A stretch of DNA of 54,649 bases from Verrucomicrobiales bacterium (GTDB lineage: Bacteria; Verrucomicrobiota; Verrucomicrobiia; Verrucomicrobiales; DEV007). How positions within the stretch are numbered: position 1 is the stretch's first letter; each line of letters opens with the position of its first letter. The notes below the pieces were generated by a model. That model searched no databases and was not told the DNA's origin. It was given only the letters and a program-made list of their open reading frames with translations. Shown here in pieces: positions 33,893 to 42,286 of this stretch. The DNA lies in NCBI GenBank assembly GCA_024638765.1, contig JAHEJT010000018.1, positions 1-54,649 on the forward strand. The letters run 5' to 3'. A program made the position numbers and the translations under genes.

Positions 33893-35006
33893 AGGTTACC
33901 TCTAATGATTCGTTCTCGAGAATATCGATGATCTCTTCGGGCATGGGCGGTATATCCGCCTCCAGAATCGCGCTCAAGGTAAAATCCATCATCACGGCGT
34001 TGGCGTCGTTCTTGAGGATCTTTAAATTCCGCGGCTTCCCGTATCGGTCAACATCGAAGCGCAATTTCATGCTGCCAAATTCCAGGAAGTCCGCCCGGTC
34101 CTGGCGGTAACGGTGCCAGAGGCGCTCGATGGACTGCCCAATCTGCTTCTTATACCGCCCCAGGGGGGTCGCGGCCGCGTTCACGGCGGCGTCTCCAAGA
34201 CTCGAAATGGTTCCCGTCATTTTCGTCCGCCGGGTCTCTGGCCGAAAACCTTCCTGCCCGTCACTCCCCGGCGGCGAGGGCGCCTGCAGTGGCACGGGTT
34301 CCCGCGGCGTGATTTCCGAAACCGTCTCCTGCAAGGGCGGCAGGCTTTCGGCCATTCGCGATTCATCCAGGTTCCGCGCTTTCTCTTCGGGCACATCCTG
34401 CGGAGGCGTGTCGCGATCCTGAGAAATCGGCATGTTCTCGATGATATCGAGGGCATCGGAAAAACTCTCCTCACGGGTCTGCGAAGAGGAGGGCGCTATG
34501 ATCGCTTCCGCGACTTTGACCGGCTCGGGTGCGGGTTCCGGTCGCGGCGCCGGAAAGGAAGGCGGAACCATTGCGGAAGGCGCTGCGGAAGCGTTCTCGT
34601 TCTCGCGCTCCCCGTCGGAATACCGGCGGTCCTGTAGTTCCAGAAACGGCATGTCCTGGAGACCGTCCTGAGTCGGCAGGGGATCCCCCTCCGCGCTTCC
34701 CGGTTTTTCGGAAGCCGCGATCGTGTCCTTGTCGGAATAAAAATCGGCCTTCCCGGGCGGGCGCTCGGAGACACCGTGCGCCCCTGTCCGGATGTAGGGC
34801 ATCTCCTCCTGCTTGGAAATGGGCGGGGCTTCTTCCGGAATCAAGTCGGGAAGATAGACCACCACTTCGTTGGCGGGGGATCCCTGGAGCGGTTCCGGAG
34901 GAAAAAATCCGCTGATCCCGACCATGACCACTGCGCAGGCCAGCACCAGCAGGTGCAACGCCAGGGAGGCGACGAACGAATAAAGCATCCTGTGCCTGCG
35001 GGTCAT
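33873..35006 (-). CDS. TonB-like envelope protein (second module)
   Basis: 377 aa. One membrane helix near the start (about 11-33, FVASLALHLLVLACAVVMVG) is followed by a long Pro/Glu-rich periplasmic linker (about 40-265) and a C-terminal TonB-like domain (about 285-377). The latter shows IGQSIERLWHRYRQDR, LRFDVDRYGKPRNLKIL and a final EVTYDVIIY strand. It is larger than the first TonB-like protein and resembles TolA/TonB energy-transducing proteins. First gene of the tonB-exbB-exbD-def unit. The outer-membrane partner is unknown. Confidence 0.75.
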   Translation of the reverse strand: MTRRHRMLYSFVASLALHLLVLACAVVMVGISGFFPPEPLQGSPANEVVVYLPDLIPEEAPPISKQEEMPYIRTGAHGVSERPPGKADFYSDKDTIAASEKPGSAEGDPLPTQDGLQDMPFLELQDRRYSDGERENENASAAPSAMVPPSFPAPRPEPAPEPVKVAEAIIAPSSSQTREESFSDALDIIENMPISQDRDTPPQDVPEEKARNLDESRMAESLPPLQETVSEITPREPVPLQAPSPPGSDGQEGFRPETRRTKMTGTISSLGDAAVNAAATPLGRYKKQIGQSIERLWHRYRQDRADFLEFGSMKLRFDVDRYGKPRNLKILKNDANAVMMDFTLSAILEADIPPMPEEIIDILENESLEVTYDVIIY

Positions 35007-35106
35007 GGTTTTTGAAAATTCCGGCGGCCGCCGGAGCCACAGCCAAGGTGGCTCAAAGCATCCTCAACAATGCGCCAAAGCCGCCGCTTGGCAAAGAAAT
35101 AAGCCG

Positions 35107-36015
35107 TTACACGCCCTCGAGGCGGGCGTAATGAAAGAGATACTGCTGGGCGTATCCCCCGTAACGGCCGAAGTGGGCTTGCGCAAACTCCCGGACCCGC
35201 GGCAGCGGGGCCTTCTCTCCAATCTGCCCTCCGTAATGCTTGCGCAAGAGGCGCTCAATCCACACGTCCACCGGAAATGATTGCAGTCGTCCAAACCCGA
35301 ACAATGAAACGCAATCGGCGATTTTTTCGCCGACGCCGTAAAAGCCACAGAGGGCCTCGCGCAATTCGTCGTCCGGCAGTTCCCGCAGTGCATCGAGATC
35401 AACTTCTCCGCGCGCCAGGCGCAGGGCCGCGCGATGCAATCCGCGGGCGCGGTATCCGAGACCGCAGGCGCGCAGGGCGTCCTCCCCCGCGTCCGCGATG
35501 GCCTGCGGCAGCGGATACGCGTAAATTGCGTTCCCGTCGATTTCAAGGCGCTCGCCAAATCGTTGGCGCAATTCGTGCGAAATCTGGCTGATGTGCGCTA
35601 CTTGCTTCAAAGATGAAGTGATAAATGTCGCCAGGCATTCCCATGAGGGCTGGTTCAGGATTCGCAATCCCGGGCAATACGCCATCGCTTCCCGCAAAAT
35701 CGCATCTTCTCTCCCTCGGGGAAAGCTCTCGTGGATTTTCGAGATTTCATGGTCCAGTCCCAGGTAAACGCGCGCCGCTTCCTCCGCACCCGCCGTCGCC
35801 GCGAGCAGGCCCGATTCCGGCTGGACGAGGCGCACGGCCCGCCCTCCCAGAGCCCCGAGATATCCTCCCGCACCGTCGGCACGCCAGTGAAATACTTGTC
35901 CGGAATGGAGCGTGGCTTTGAGATCGAAATCGCCGGCCGCGAAGGGCGCCGACATACCGGCAACCGGCGTGCGTCCCCGGCATCCCGATTCCGCTCTATC
36001 CTCTACGCGCGACAT
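35107..36015 (-). CDS. OGG1-type 8-oxoguanine DNA glycosylase
   Basis: 302 aa from 36015; the ATG at 35955 (MSAPFAAGDFDL) is a possible shorter start. It removes 8-oxoguanine from DNA. The N-terminal OGG domain (DLKATLHSGQVFHW) precedes the helix-hairpin-helix-GPD core. The core carries the catalytic Lys in GFYGVGEKIADCVSLFGFGR (K231) and Asp in SFPVDVW (D250). This eukaryote-like family is patchy in bacteria. It starts 11 nt after the rex stop, so it may be co-transcribed with the redox regulator. Confidence 0.9.
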   Translation of the reverse strand: MSRVEDRAESGCRGRTPVAGMSAPFAAGDFDLKATLHSGQVFHWRADGAGGYLGALGGRAVRLVQPESGLLAATAGAEEAARVYLGLDHEISKIHESFPRGREDAILREAMAYCPGLRILNQPSWECLATFITSSLKQVAHISQISHELRQRFGERLEIDGNAIYAYPLPQAIADAGEDALRACGLGYRARGLHRAALRLARGEVDLDALRELPDDELREALCGFYGVGEKIADCVSLFGFGRLQSFPVDVWIERLLRKHYGGQIGEKAPLPRVREFAQAHFGRYGGYAQQYLFHYARLEGV

Positions 36016-36025
36016 CGGGCATCAC

Positions 36026-36646
36026 TCAGCGAATGAAGTAACTCAGATTTTCCAGCTCCAGGGCCAGGTCCACTCCGTTGACGATGACTTTCTCAGGCAC
36101 CTCCAGCACCGTGGGAGAAAAGTTGAGAATCGCCTGAATCCCTCCCGTCACCATGTCATTGGCCACCCCCTGGGCGCAGCTCGCCGGCACGGAAAGTATC
36201 GCCATCTTTACCTGATGCTTGCGGATGAAGGCCACCATCTTGTCCTCGTGGTAGACGGGTGTCTTGATGTCCGGATCGCGCACGCGATTGGGTTCCACAT
36301 CGAATCCGGCGACTATCTCGAACCCTTCCCGCTGGAAACCTCCGTATCGCAAGAGAGCCGATCCGAGGTTGCCGATCCCGGCAATGATGACCGGCTGGAA
36401 TCGTGTCCGCCCCAACACTTCCGTGAGCACTTCCGAGAGGTTCGCCACGTCGTATCCCAGGCCGCGCGTGCCGAACTGACCGAAGTAAGCCAGGTCCTTG
36501 CGCAGCTGCGTCGGCTTGACTCCGGCGGCCTTGGCCAAGGCCTGGGAGGACACGGTATCGACTTCGTTTTCCTTGAGTCGCTGGAGACACCGCTGGTAAA
36601 TTGAGACGCGATAGATCGCCCTGCGCGGGATTTCATCCTTAGCCAT
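36026..36646 (-). CDS. rex: Redox-sensing transcriptional repressor Rex
   Basis: 206 aa. It reads the NADH/NAD+ ratio and represses fermentation and respiration genes when NAD+ is high. The winged helix is followed by TQLRKDLAYFGQFGTRGLGY, the Rex signature, then the NAD loop IAGIGNLGSALLRYG and FDVEPNRV. The C-terminal helix for domain swap is present. No convincing Rex operator precedes it. The 8-oxoguanine glycosylase follows at once, which links redox sensing with oxidative DNA repair. Confidence 0.95.
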   Translation of the reverse strand: MAKDEIPRRAIYRVSIYQRCLQRLKENEVDTVSSQALAKAAGVKPTQLRKDLAYFGQFGTRGLGYDVANLSEVLTEVLGRTRFQPVIIAGIGNLGSALLRYGGFQREGFEIVAGFDVEPNRVRDPDIKTPVYHEDKMVAFIRKHQVKMAILSVPASCAQGVANDMVTGGIQAILNFSPTVLEVPEKVIVNGVDLALELENLSYFIR

Positions 36647-36785
36647 TTTGTGAAAAATCCTTAACTATCGCGATTACTCAAGCGCGCAGTTCCAAGGCCT
36701 GTTTCATGGCGGAATCTTGCCCGGGCGCCGACTCTCACGCTGATGCGCGGCCCTCGTTACAGCGAGTGCGAAAAGAGTCCCGGCC

Positions 36786-38279
36786 TCAACCGGCTGCTTC
36801 TGACGGCTGATCGTCGTCCCCGGACCCCGATTGATCGTCTCCACCGCCCGTATCTTCGTCTCCCGAATACGATTCTTCCACCCGCGCGGCGACGTCCCGG
36901 TATCCGTAATCGGCTTCGTATATCTGTTTCATGCATTCCAGGGAGTTGGCCTTGTCCTGCATTTTCTCATAGATCAACCCCATGTTATAAAGGATCTCCT
37001 TCTTGGTGTCGTCCATCGTCAGGAGCTCATCGTTGCCTTCCTTCAAGGTGCGCACCGCAAGATCATTCATATTCTTGCGCTCGTAACATAAGCCCAGCAT
37101 CAGCATGGTCTTAATCCGCAGGTAAGCATTGTTCTTGGCTTTCTGCAGTTCGGGGATGGCATCGGAAAATTCGCCCGCGTTATAGAGCGCGCTGCCCAAC
37201 TCGAAACGAAGCTGCGCGTCAGTCGGATTGCGTTCCACCCGCTCGCGGGCGTCCACAATCATCTGCTTGGCCCTGCCCTCCCGCAGTCCTTCGATTTTCT
37301 TCTTCTTCTCCTCGATTACGGTCACGTCCGTCTCCGCGTCCAACTCCTGCTGCATAACGTGAAGGTCCAGGTCGCGCTGCTTGTCCTTGATTTGACCGAT
37401 TCTCCGCTCCAGCGTGGTGTCCTTATTGCTGAGTTGGTAAGCCCATTCGTAATACGTCAGCGAGTTCTCCCAATCTTCGAGCTGTTCGTAAAGAGCGGCA
37501 ATCCGCTTTACCACAGCAAGATTGTTAGGATCTTCTTCGTACTTGGCGCTCAACTCCTCAAGCTGCCCCTGGATCTGCTCCGGCGTCATTGCCGCCCGGC
37601 TCTCCTGCTCCAAGCTGGCAGCCTCATCCTTGTTCTTCATGAGATCGCGGAAATCTCCCGCGGAATCCCACTTCTGCTGCTTCATGGAGGCCCGCGCACT
37701 GGCGTTCTTCTCTGCCTGCACCGCTTCCAAGTCGGTGGGATCCTGTTTCACGATCGCTTGGTAAATTTTTGACGCGCGATCGGGATGCTCGTTCTTCAGG
37801 TAAAAATCGGCCAGCTGGTGCCCGACCTTGGTGTTCTCCGGATGCCCCTCGAGGACCGTCTCGAGCGCGAACGCTGCCGTATCGATCATCCCCGCCCCCA
37901 GCGCGGCGTCGTGCAACGCCTGGTTGAGCTGGACGTTGTAGGGATCTTTCTCCAGTTCTTTCTCAATAGCTACGATCGCGGCCTGGGGATCCTTCTTGAT
38001 CTGCCCCTGGAATTTCACTGCCGAAATTCCGCCGGAAGGAAACTTGATGAGCTTCTTCTCGGACTTGACCTTTTGCACGGCCGCCTTGCGCATCATCGTG
38101 CGGCCGTCGAGAAACGTCGGCTGCTCCTTGAGTATTGCCGCCAGCAGACTGACTGCATACCCGTAATTGCGCAGCTCTACGGCACTAAGGGCCTTAAGCC
38201 AGATCTTTTTCAAATTAGCCGGCAATTCGGCTTCCGTAATGTTTTCACTCATCGCAGTCGGGGCAACAGTTGGATCCAT
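36786..38279 (-). CDS. Tetratricopeptide-repeat protein
   Basis: 497 aa, no signal peptide or membrane segment. Helical TPR units run from about residue 25 to 460 (e.g. LELQEDPYN-like ELEKDPYNVQLNQALHDAAL, ADFYLKNEHPDRASKIYQAI, FELGSALYNAGEFSDAIPEL). They are interrupted by a charged coiled coil (about 290-345, QIKDKQRDLDLHVMQQELDA). The C-terminus is Asp/Ser/Gly-rich. It is probably a cytoplasmic scaffold. It starts 34 nt after a small membrane protein gene, and the two may act together. Internal starts (e.g. 38252) are possible. Confidence 0.8.
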   Translation of the reverse strand: MDPTVAPTAMSENITEAELPANLKKIWLKALSAVELRNYGYAVSLLAAILKEQPTFLDGRTMMRKAAVQKVKSEKKLIKFPSGGISAVKFQGQIKKDPQAAIVAIEKELEKDPYNVQLNQALHDAALGAGMIDTAAFALETVLEGHPENTKVGHQLADFYLKNEHPDRASKIYQAIVKQDPTDLEAVQAEKNASARASMKQQKWDSAGDFRDLMKNKDEAASLEQESRAAMTPEQIQGQLEELSAKYEEDPNNLAVVKRIAALYEQLEDWENSLTYYEWAYQLSNKDTTLERRIGQIKDKQRDLDLHVMQQELDAETDVTVIEEKKKKIEGLREGRAKQMIVDARERVERNPTDAQLRFELGSALYNAGEFSDAIPELQKAKNNAYLRIKTMLMLGLCYERKNMNDLAVRTLKEGNDELLTMDDTKKEILYNMGLIYEKMQDKANSLECMKQIYEADYGYRDVAARVEESYSGDEDTGGGDDQSGSGDDDQPSEAAG

Positions 38280-38313
38280 CGATATTCTCCGGGGAGGTCA
38301 AGGGGTTCAAGTC

Positions 38314-38478
38314 TTATTCTGCCGGCGCGGCAGGGCTTTGCGTCCCTTGGAACAGGCTCACGAAATCCCGGCGTGCTCCATCTATAAAACCGCTGATTCC
38401 ATGCTCCAGCAAAACCATGAAGCAAAGGGTGGCGACCAAATAGACAAAGGCGTAAAACACGGTCGTCAGAAAGTTCAT
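38314..38478 (-). CDS. Small single-span membrane protein
   Basis: 54 aa from the ATG at 38478; the frame extends to a GTG at 38502. One membrane helix (about 3-25, FLTTVFYAFVYLVATLCFMVLL), then a short amphipathic tail. No family recognised. It precedes the TPR gene, with a 34-nt gap, in the same direction, so a membrane anchor for the TPR protein is a fair guess. Confidence 0.5.
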   Translation of the reverse strand: MNFLTTVFYAFVYLVATLCFMVLLEHGISGFIDGARRDFVSLFQGTQSPAAPAE

Positions 38479-38908
38479 GGATTCAAAGGGACGAAGGGCC
38501 ACCTTAGCCCGGTTGCCCCTGGCCGTCTAGTGGAAGATCGGGCCTCGGCTAGCGCGGTTGGGCCACCTCCCCGGCGCGCCCGGTACCAGCCTTAATGGCG
38601 ATGGAAATCGGTCCCCCATCGCCAATGCCGCGCTTTACAGGCGGCTAATCGCCGAAGGCCGAACCGAAAGAAGCCACCACCCCTCCGGCGGAACCCTTCG
38701 CCACCAGCCGCCTTCCGCATCACCACACTTGCCATCAATTCGTGGCGCACGACACCGTGGCTCCGGCCATCTTCCCGGAACTCCGGGACGACCGTTTCCA
38801 CGCCGTCGTCGACTCGATGCGGGAGGGTTACGAGCTGGCTTGAAGCCGCTCCCGAGCCATCCACTGCGAATAATTTGCAAGATCGTGGAAAAAGCGTTTC
38901 AATACGAC
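38479..38908. other. Intergenic region with a possible decayed frame
   Basis: No intact gene is supported. In one plus-strand frame, after an in-frame TAA near 38648, a 65-codon stretch ends at 38841 with a well-formed tail (RFHAVVDSMREGYELA). It has GC-rich third positions but no ATG start, only GTG. It may be a remnant of a small gene. The upstream extension of the next plus-strand gene through here is Pro/Arg-rich and not protein-like. Confidence 0.4.
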
Positions 38909-39469
38909 ATGCCAAATCGTCTTGCGACTCTCGTGTTGCTGTCTTGCGCCGTATTCACCCTGGCCCTCGGCAAACGCGATCAAACGCTGCTGATGAGTTT
39001 CCACGTGGAGACTTCCGCGGACGAAGCCCCCAAGTTCGCTTTCCCTTATCCACTGGAACCCGGCGGCGCCACCCGATATTTCAAAAAGATCCCGGCGTTC
39101 ACTGAAGATCAGGTCCAATGGTTTTATCCGTTCAAAGCCAAGGACGGGAACAGTTACGGAGCCGCTTTTAAACTCGACCGCAAAGGCACCGACGAGTTGC
39201 TGCGGCTCAGCACGGAGCACCAGGGTAGATTTCTCCTCGCCAATCTGCCGCCCAGCCGCAGCTCCCTGATCCTTATCGACCGCACCGTTAACGACGGAAT
39301 CGTCGTCGTGTGGGAGGGCCTCAGCGAAGGTCAGTTCGATTTATTCCGCGAAAAACTCACCGAGTATTCCAATGCGGGCCCCGTGGGAACGGCTCCACCC
39401 TCTGAAACAGGCGACCCGGGGACCATCCCAGGGACGGAAGCCCCGATCCCGCAACCCCTGGAGCAATAG
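38909..39469 (+). CDS. Secreted protein of unknown function
   Basis: 186 aa from the ATG at 38909. The first 21 residues are a clean signal peptide (MPNRLATLVLLSCAVFTLALG). The body has mixed alpha/beta content (YFKKIPAFTEDQVQWFYPF, FLLANLPPSRSSLILIDRT) and ends in a Pro/Gly/Thr-rich tail. No domain recognised. It probably acts in the envelope. It is followed 96 nt later by the M23 peptidase gene on the same strand. Confidence 0.6.
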   Translation: MPNRLATLVLLSCAVFTLALGKRDQTLLMSFHVETSADEAPKFAFPYPLEPGGATRYFKKIPAFTEDQVQWFYPFKAKDGNSYGAAFKLDRKGTDELLRLSTEHQGRFLLANLPPSRSSLILIDRTVNDGIVVVWEGLSEGQFDLFREKLTEYSNAGPVGTAPPSETGDPGTIPGTEAPIPQPLEQ

Positions 39470-39565
39470 GCTATCGACCCACACCGTAAACGGCTCATGG
39501 CGAAAGCCGGGACAAAACATTCACCCGCGAGAACCCGGGCGGCCCTTTCCAGCCGGAGACGCCCC

Positions 39566-40600
39566 ATGACCCTCCTCCTTTTCCCGCTCGCAGTGGCGGT
39601 GGTGCTGTCTCCCTCCGTACTCGCGGCGGCCCAGCTTCCCATGGGCCTGGTCCTCCCCACGGACAATCGCTGGCTTTTCACGGACAAACCGTGGAACTTT
39701 TACATGTACACCAACCGGAGCTTCGAAGGCACCCGCTCCACCCCCTGGCAGGGCGGCCAATTCGGCTTTGTCCGCAACCAGAAACGGATTTCTTCGGGTG
39801 TCATCATGACCAAGTTTCATGAGGGAGTGGATATCAAGCCGGCCAAACGATCCTCCGACGGGACTCCCCTCGACGTCGTGCGCAGCATCGCCGCTGGAGA
39901 AGTCGTCCATACCAGTCACATCAGCGGCCAGAGCAGCTATGGCAAGTACGTGATCATCCGCCACGAATGGGGTTACGGCCCCTTTTACAGCCTTTACGCC
40001 CACCTCATGACAATCTCGGTGAAGCCCGGACAGGAGGTGAGGCCGGGAACTCCGCTCGGCCGCCTCGGGTACACCGGTGTCGGTATCGATAAAACCCGCG
40101 CCCACCTGCACCTCGAATTGAACATGATGCTGAATTGGTCGTTTGAAAGATGGCACGACCGGAATTATCGCACGCCGAACTATCATGGGCGTTACAACGG
40201 ACTCAATCTTGTCGGCCTGGATATCTCCGGGATCTTGAAAGCCCACCGCGCCAACCCCAATCTTGCACTCCCCGATTTCATCGCGAGGATGAGCACCTAT
40301 TATAAAGTCATTGTGCCCAACCGTGGCCCCCTGGAAATCGTGAAGCGATATCCATGGCTCCAACGGGGTTCCTCCGCAGGTTCAACCGCTTCCTGGGAAA
40401 TTTCCATGAGCCGTTCCGGCGTCCCCCTCGCCGTGGAACCAAGCCGCACCAGGGTAACCCGCCCTACCGTGAGCTGGGTCAAATATTCCTCCACCTATCA
40501 TTCATACCACACAAGAAGCCGACTCAGCGGCAGCGGTTCCAAGGCCTCACTCACAAACACTGGAGAGCGATTCCTCGAATTGGTGACCGGACAATTCTAG
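39566..40600 (+). CDS. M23-family peptidase (lysostaphin-type)
   Basis: 344 aa from the ATG at 39566, supported by GGAG at 39555-39558. Signal peptide at 1-22. The peptidase domain has all zinc ligands: HEGVDI (H85, D89) and HLHLEL (H182) with H180, and H146 in YSLYAHL. It probably cuts peptidoglycan cross-links in the periplasm, or acts on another peptide substrate. The C-terminal ~110 residues are Ser/Arg/Thr-rich and uncharacterised. There is no SPOR or LysM domain. It is downstream of the secreted protein and convergent with the amidotransferase. Confidence 0.9.
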   Translation: MTLLLFPLAVAVVLSPSVLAAAQLPMGLVLPTDNRWLFTDKPWNFYMYTNRSFEGTRSTPWQGGQFGFVRNQKRISSGVIMTKFHEGVDIKPAKRSSDGTPLDVVRSIAAGEVVHTSHISGQSSYGKYVIIRHEWGYGPFYSLYAHLMTISVKPGQEVRPGTPLGRLGYTGVGIDKTRAHLHLELNMMLNWSFERWHDRNYRTPNYHGRYNGLNLVGLDISGILKAHRANPNLALPDFIARMSTYYKVIVPNRGPLEIVKRYPWLQRGSSAGSTASWEISMSRSGVPLAVEPSRTRVTRPTVSWVKYSSTYHSYHTRSRLSGSGSKASLTNTGERFLELVTGQF

Positions 40601-40635
40601 AACCTATCCGGCTTTTCAACAAAGCTAGATGAGTT

Positions 40636-41352
40636 CTAGTCTTCTCCCGGGCGCAGCGATTCGCTGGTAATCTGGAGTAAGATCCCGCGCATCGCGTGGT
40701 TGGCGCGCATAAACGGACTCTGCCGAGCCAGAATTCTCGAGGCGGGTTGCACGTGGGTGTCCTCCGAAAGGTCATCCCCGCAATTCTCCACCAGGGCCTG
40801 GACACTGCGACGCGTAAACTCCAGGTGAAATTGCAGGCCCAGGACGTTGTCCCCGTAATCGAAGGCCTGGTGCCGGCACCCGGCACTTTGTGCCAGGTTG
40901 CGGGCTCCCGAGGGAATATCGAAGGTGTCGCCGTGCCAGTGCAACACTTCCAATTCCTCGGGGATATGTGAGAAAACACTCGTCTCCATCCCCTCTTCCG
41001 TCAGCCAGATCGGTCCCCACCCGATTTCCATATGTTGATTGCGTTTAACCCGGGCGCCGAGGACAGAGGCCACCAACTGAGCTCCCAGGCAGATGCCCAA
41101 CACTTTCTTGCCTGCCCCGATCGCCTTCTCGATGATCCGTTTTTCCTCTGTCAGCCATGGGTATTCCCGTTCCTCGTAGACCCCCATAGGTCCTCCCAGC
41201 ACCACCAGGACATCGAAAGAATCCATCCCCGGCACCGGGTATTGTTCCTCGAAAAACCGGGTGATCTCCGCGGTATGGTCGTTGAGCACGGCCCAATCCG
41301 CAATGATCCCGGGCCCCTCATACGATGCCTGCTGGAAGATTTGAAAGCGCAT
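40636..41352 (-). CDS. Class I glutamine amidotransferase-like protein
   Basis: 238 aa. The GATase triad is intact: Cys88 in LGICLGAQLVA, His176 and Glu178 in LGLQFHLEFT. LGGPMGVYEEREYPWL and VLHWHGDTFDIP fit the stand-alone GuaA-N-like family, often annotated as GMP synthase-like. It is not part of guaA here, as the synthetase half is missing. Substrate unknown; related proteins act on gamma-glutamyl compounds. The start is preceded at no distance by AAGGG, and a hairpin lies upstream (41358-41385). Confidence 0.88.
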   Translation of the reverse strand: MRFQIFQQASYEGPGIIADWAVLNDHTAEITRFFEEQYPVPGMDSFDVLVVLGGPMGVYEEREYPWLTEEKRIIEKAIGAGKKVLGICLGAQLVASVLGARVKRNQHMEIGWGPIWLTEEGMETSVFSHIPEELEVLHWHGDTFDIPSGARNLAQSAGCRHQAFDYGDNVLGLQFHLEFTRRSVQALVENCGDDLSEDTHVQPASRILARQSPFMRANHAMRGILLQITSESLRPGED

Positions 41353-41357
41353 CCCTT

Positions 41358-41385
41358 AGACTGCCACCCCCCCGGTGGCGGGTCT
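41358..41385 (-). promoter_or_regulatory. Hairpin directly upstream of an amidotransferase start
   Basis: AGAC-GCCACC and GGTGGC-GTCT pair around a C-rich loop, ending 5 nt before the ATG at 41352 and abutting AAGGG. It might limit ribosome access or end transcription from mogA. No T-run follows it. Confidence 0.35.
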
Positions 41386-41501
41386 ATTTCAATACGCCAA
41401 CCTCGGCCCCGCAACCCCTTTTCCACCCCGCCTCGATTTGACACCGTGTGAAGGATCGACCGTGACACATCCGGATCCTCCTCGCACCCAACGACTGACC
41501 G

Positions 41502-41984
41502 CTAGCACGAGGTGGGCACCCGCTGTGCCAGTTTAACACCGTGCTCGACGGCTCCCCGCACGAAACCAAGACAATCCACCGCCCCCTGCGGCTTGCCCGG
41601 CAGCGCAATCACCAGCGACTGCTCCACCACCGCGCCCAGCCCCCGCGATAAAATCGCATTGGGCGTCAACTCCATCGATCGCGCCCGCATCACTTCCCCA
41701 AAACCCGGTATTTCCACCCGCATGATCCCGCGAACGGCCTCCGGCGTCACGTCCCGATCCGCAATACCGGTGCCACCGGTCGTCACAATCAAGCCGCAGC
41801 CCTGGGCACAAAACGAGCGGATGGCCTCCCGGATGCGATCCAGATCGTCTGGCACCACCGCTTCCGCGCGCACCTCCCAGCCCTGCTCCTGCGCGCATTG
41901 CCTTAGCGCGGGACCGCCGTGATCCTCGTACTCGCCCGCCGCGGCCCGGTCGGATACCGTAATAATGCCCACCTGAATCTCCAT
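41502..41984 (-). CDS. mogA: Molybdopterin adenylyltransferase (MogA/MoaB family)
   Basis: 160 aa from the ATG at 41984. It adenylates molybdopterin in molybdenum-cofactor synthesis. The start VGIITVSDRAAAGEYEDHGG and the MPT loop VTTGGTGIADRDVTPEA are intact, as are RSMELTPNAILSRG and IALPGKPQGAVDCL. Order moaA-moaC-mogA is a standard pathway set. It lies only 3 nt from a MITE-like element, which now occupies the space where its ribosome-binding site and the link to moaC would be. The frame extends upstream into that element. Confidence 0.92.
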   Translation of the reverse strand: MEIQVGIITVSDRAAAGEYEDHGGPALRQCAQEQGWEVRAEAVVPDDLDRIREAIRSFCAQGCGLIVTTGGTGIADRDVTPEAVRGIMRVEIPGFGEVMRARSMELTPNAILSRGLGAVVEQSLVIALPGKPQGAVDCLGFVRGAVEHGVKLAQRVPTSC

Positions 41985-41987
41985 GAT

Positions 41988-42286
41988 TAGGGTGTGTTCG
42001 AAAACTCGGGCGAGGCGCGGTGCGAGCAATTTTTTCCGATGGCAAGGCGTCGCCCCGCGGCGATGGTTGAAACCACACTGCCTCGGCGCGTTAGCGCAGG
42101 AACCCAGTCTGAAGCGAAGCGAAAGGAAACTGCAGAGCCTGCCACAGGCAGGATAAAGCTGGGCGAGAACGCAGCCATCGGGAAAAAGAGCCGCATTCCA
42201 ATCTGCCTGCGCTGCGTCGCAGCGCCTGACTTTGTTCTATTATGAATCAAAATTCCGTGTCCGGTCGAGTTTTCGAACACACCCTA
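41988..42286. mobile_element. MITE-like element with perfect 21-bp ends
   Basis: The 299-bp block is bounded by 21-bp perfect inverted repeats (41988-42008 and 42266-42286), starting T and then AGGGTGTGTTCGAAAACTCG. The ends are TA on both sides, which fits a TA target duplication as in IS630/Tc1-mariner-type elements. The inside has no transposase or sizeable gene, only short frames. It lies exactly between moaC and mogA: one end supplies the moaC stop codon (TAG at 42286-42284) and the other ends 3 nt before the mogA start. Confidence 0.8.

Noticed and set aside
36647-36664. Possible Rex operator before rex (TTGTGAAAAATCC)
   Set aside because: One half resembles TTGTGA, but the other half (CTTAAC) does not match TCACAA. 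It is not strong enough to call.
38299-38310. GGGGTTCAAGTC, like a tRNA T-arm
   Set aside because: No acceptor or anticodon stem can be formed around it, and the gap between genes is only 34 nt.
38558-38908. Upstream extension of the secreted protein (to a 303-aa frame)
   Set aside because: The extension is Arg/Pro-rich without order; the ATG at 38909 begins a clean signal peptide.
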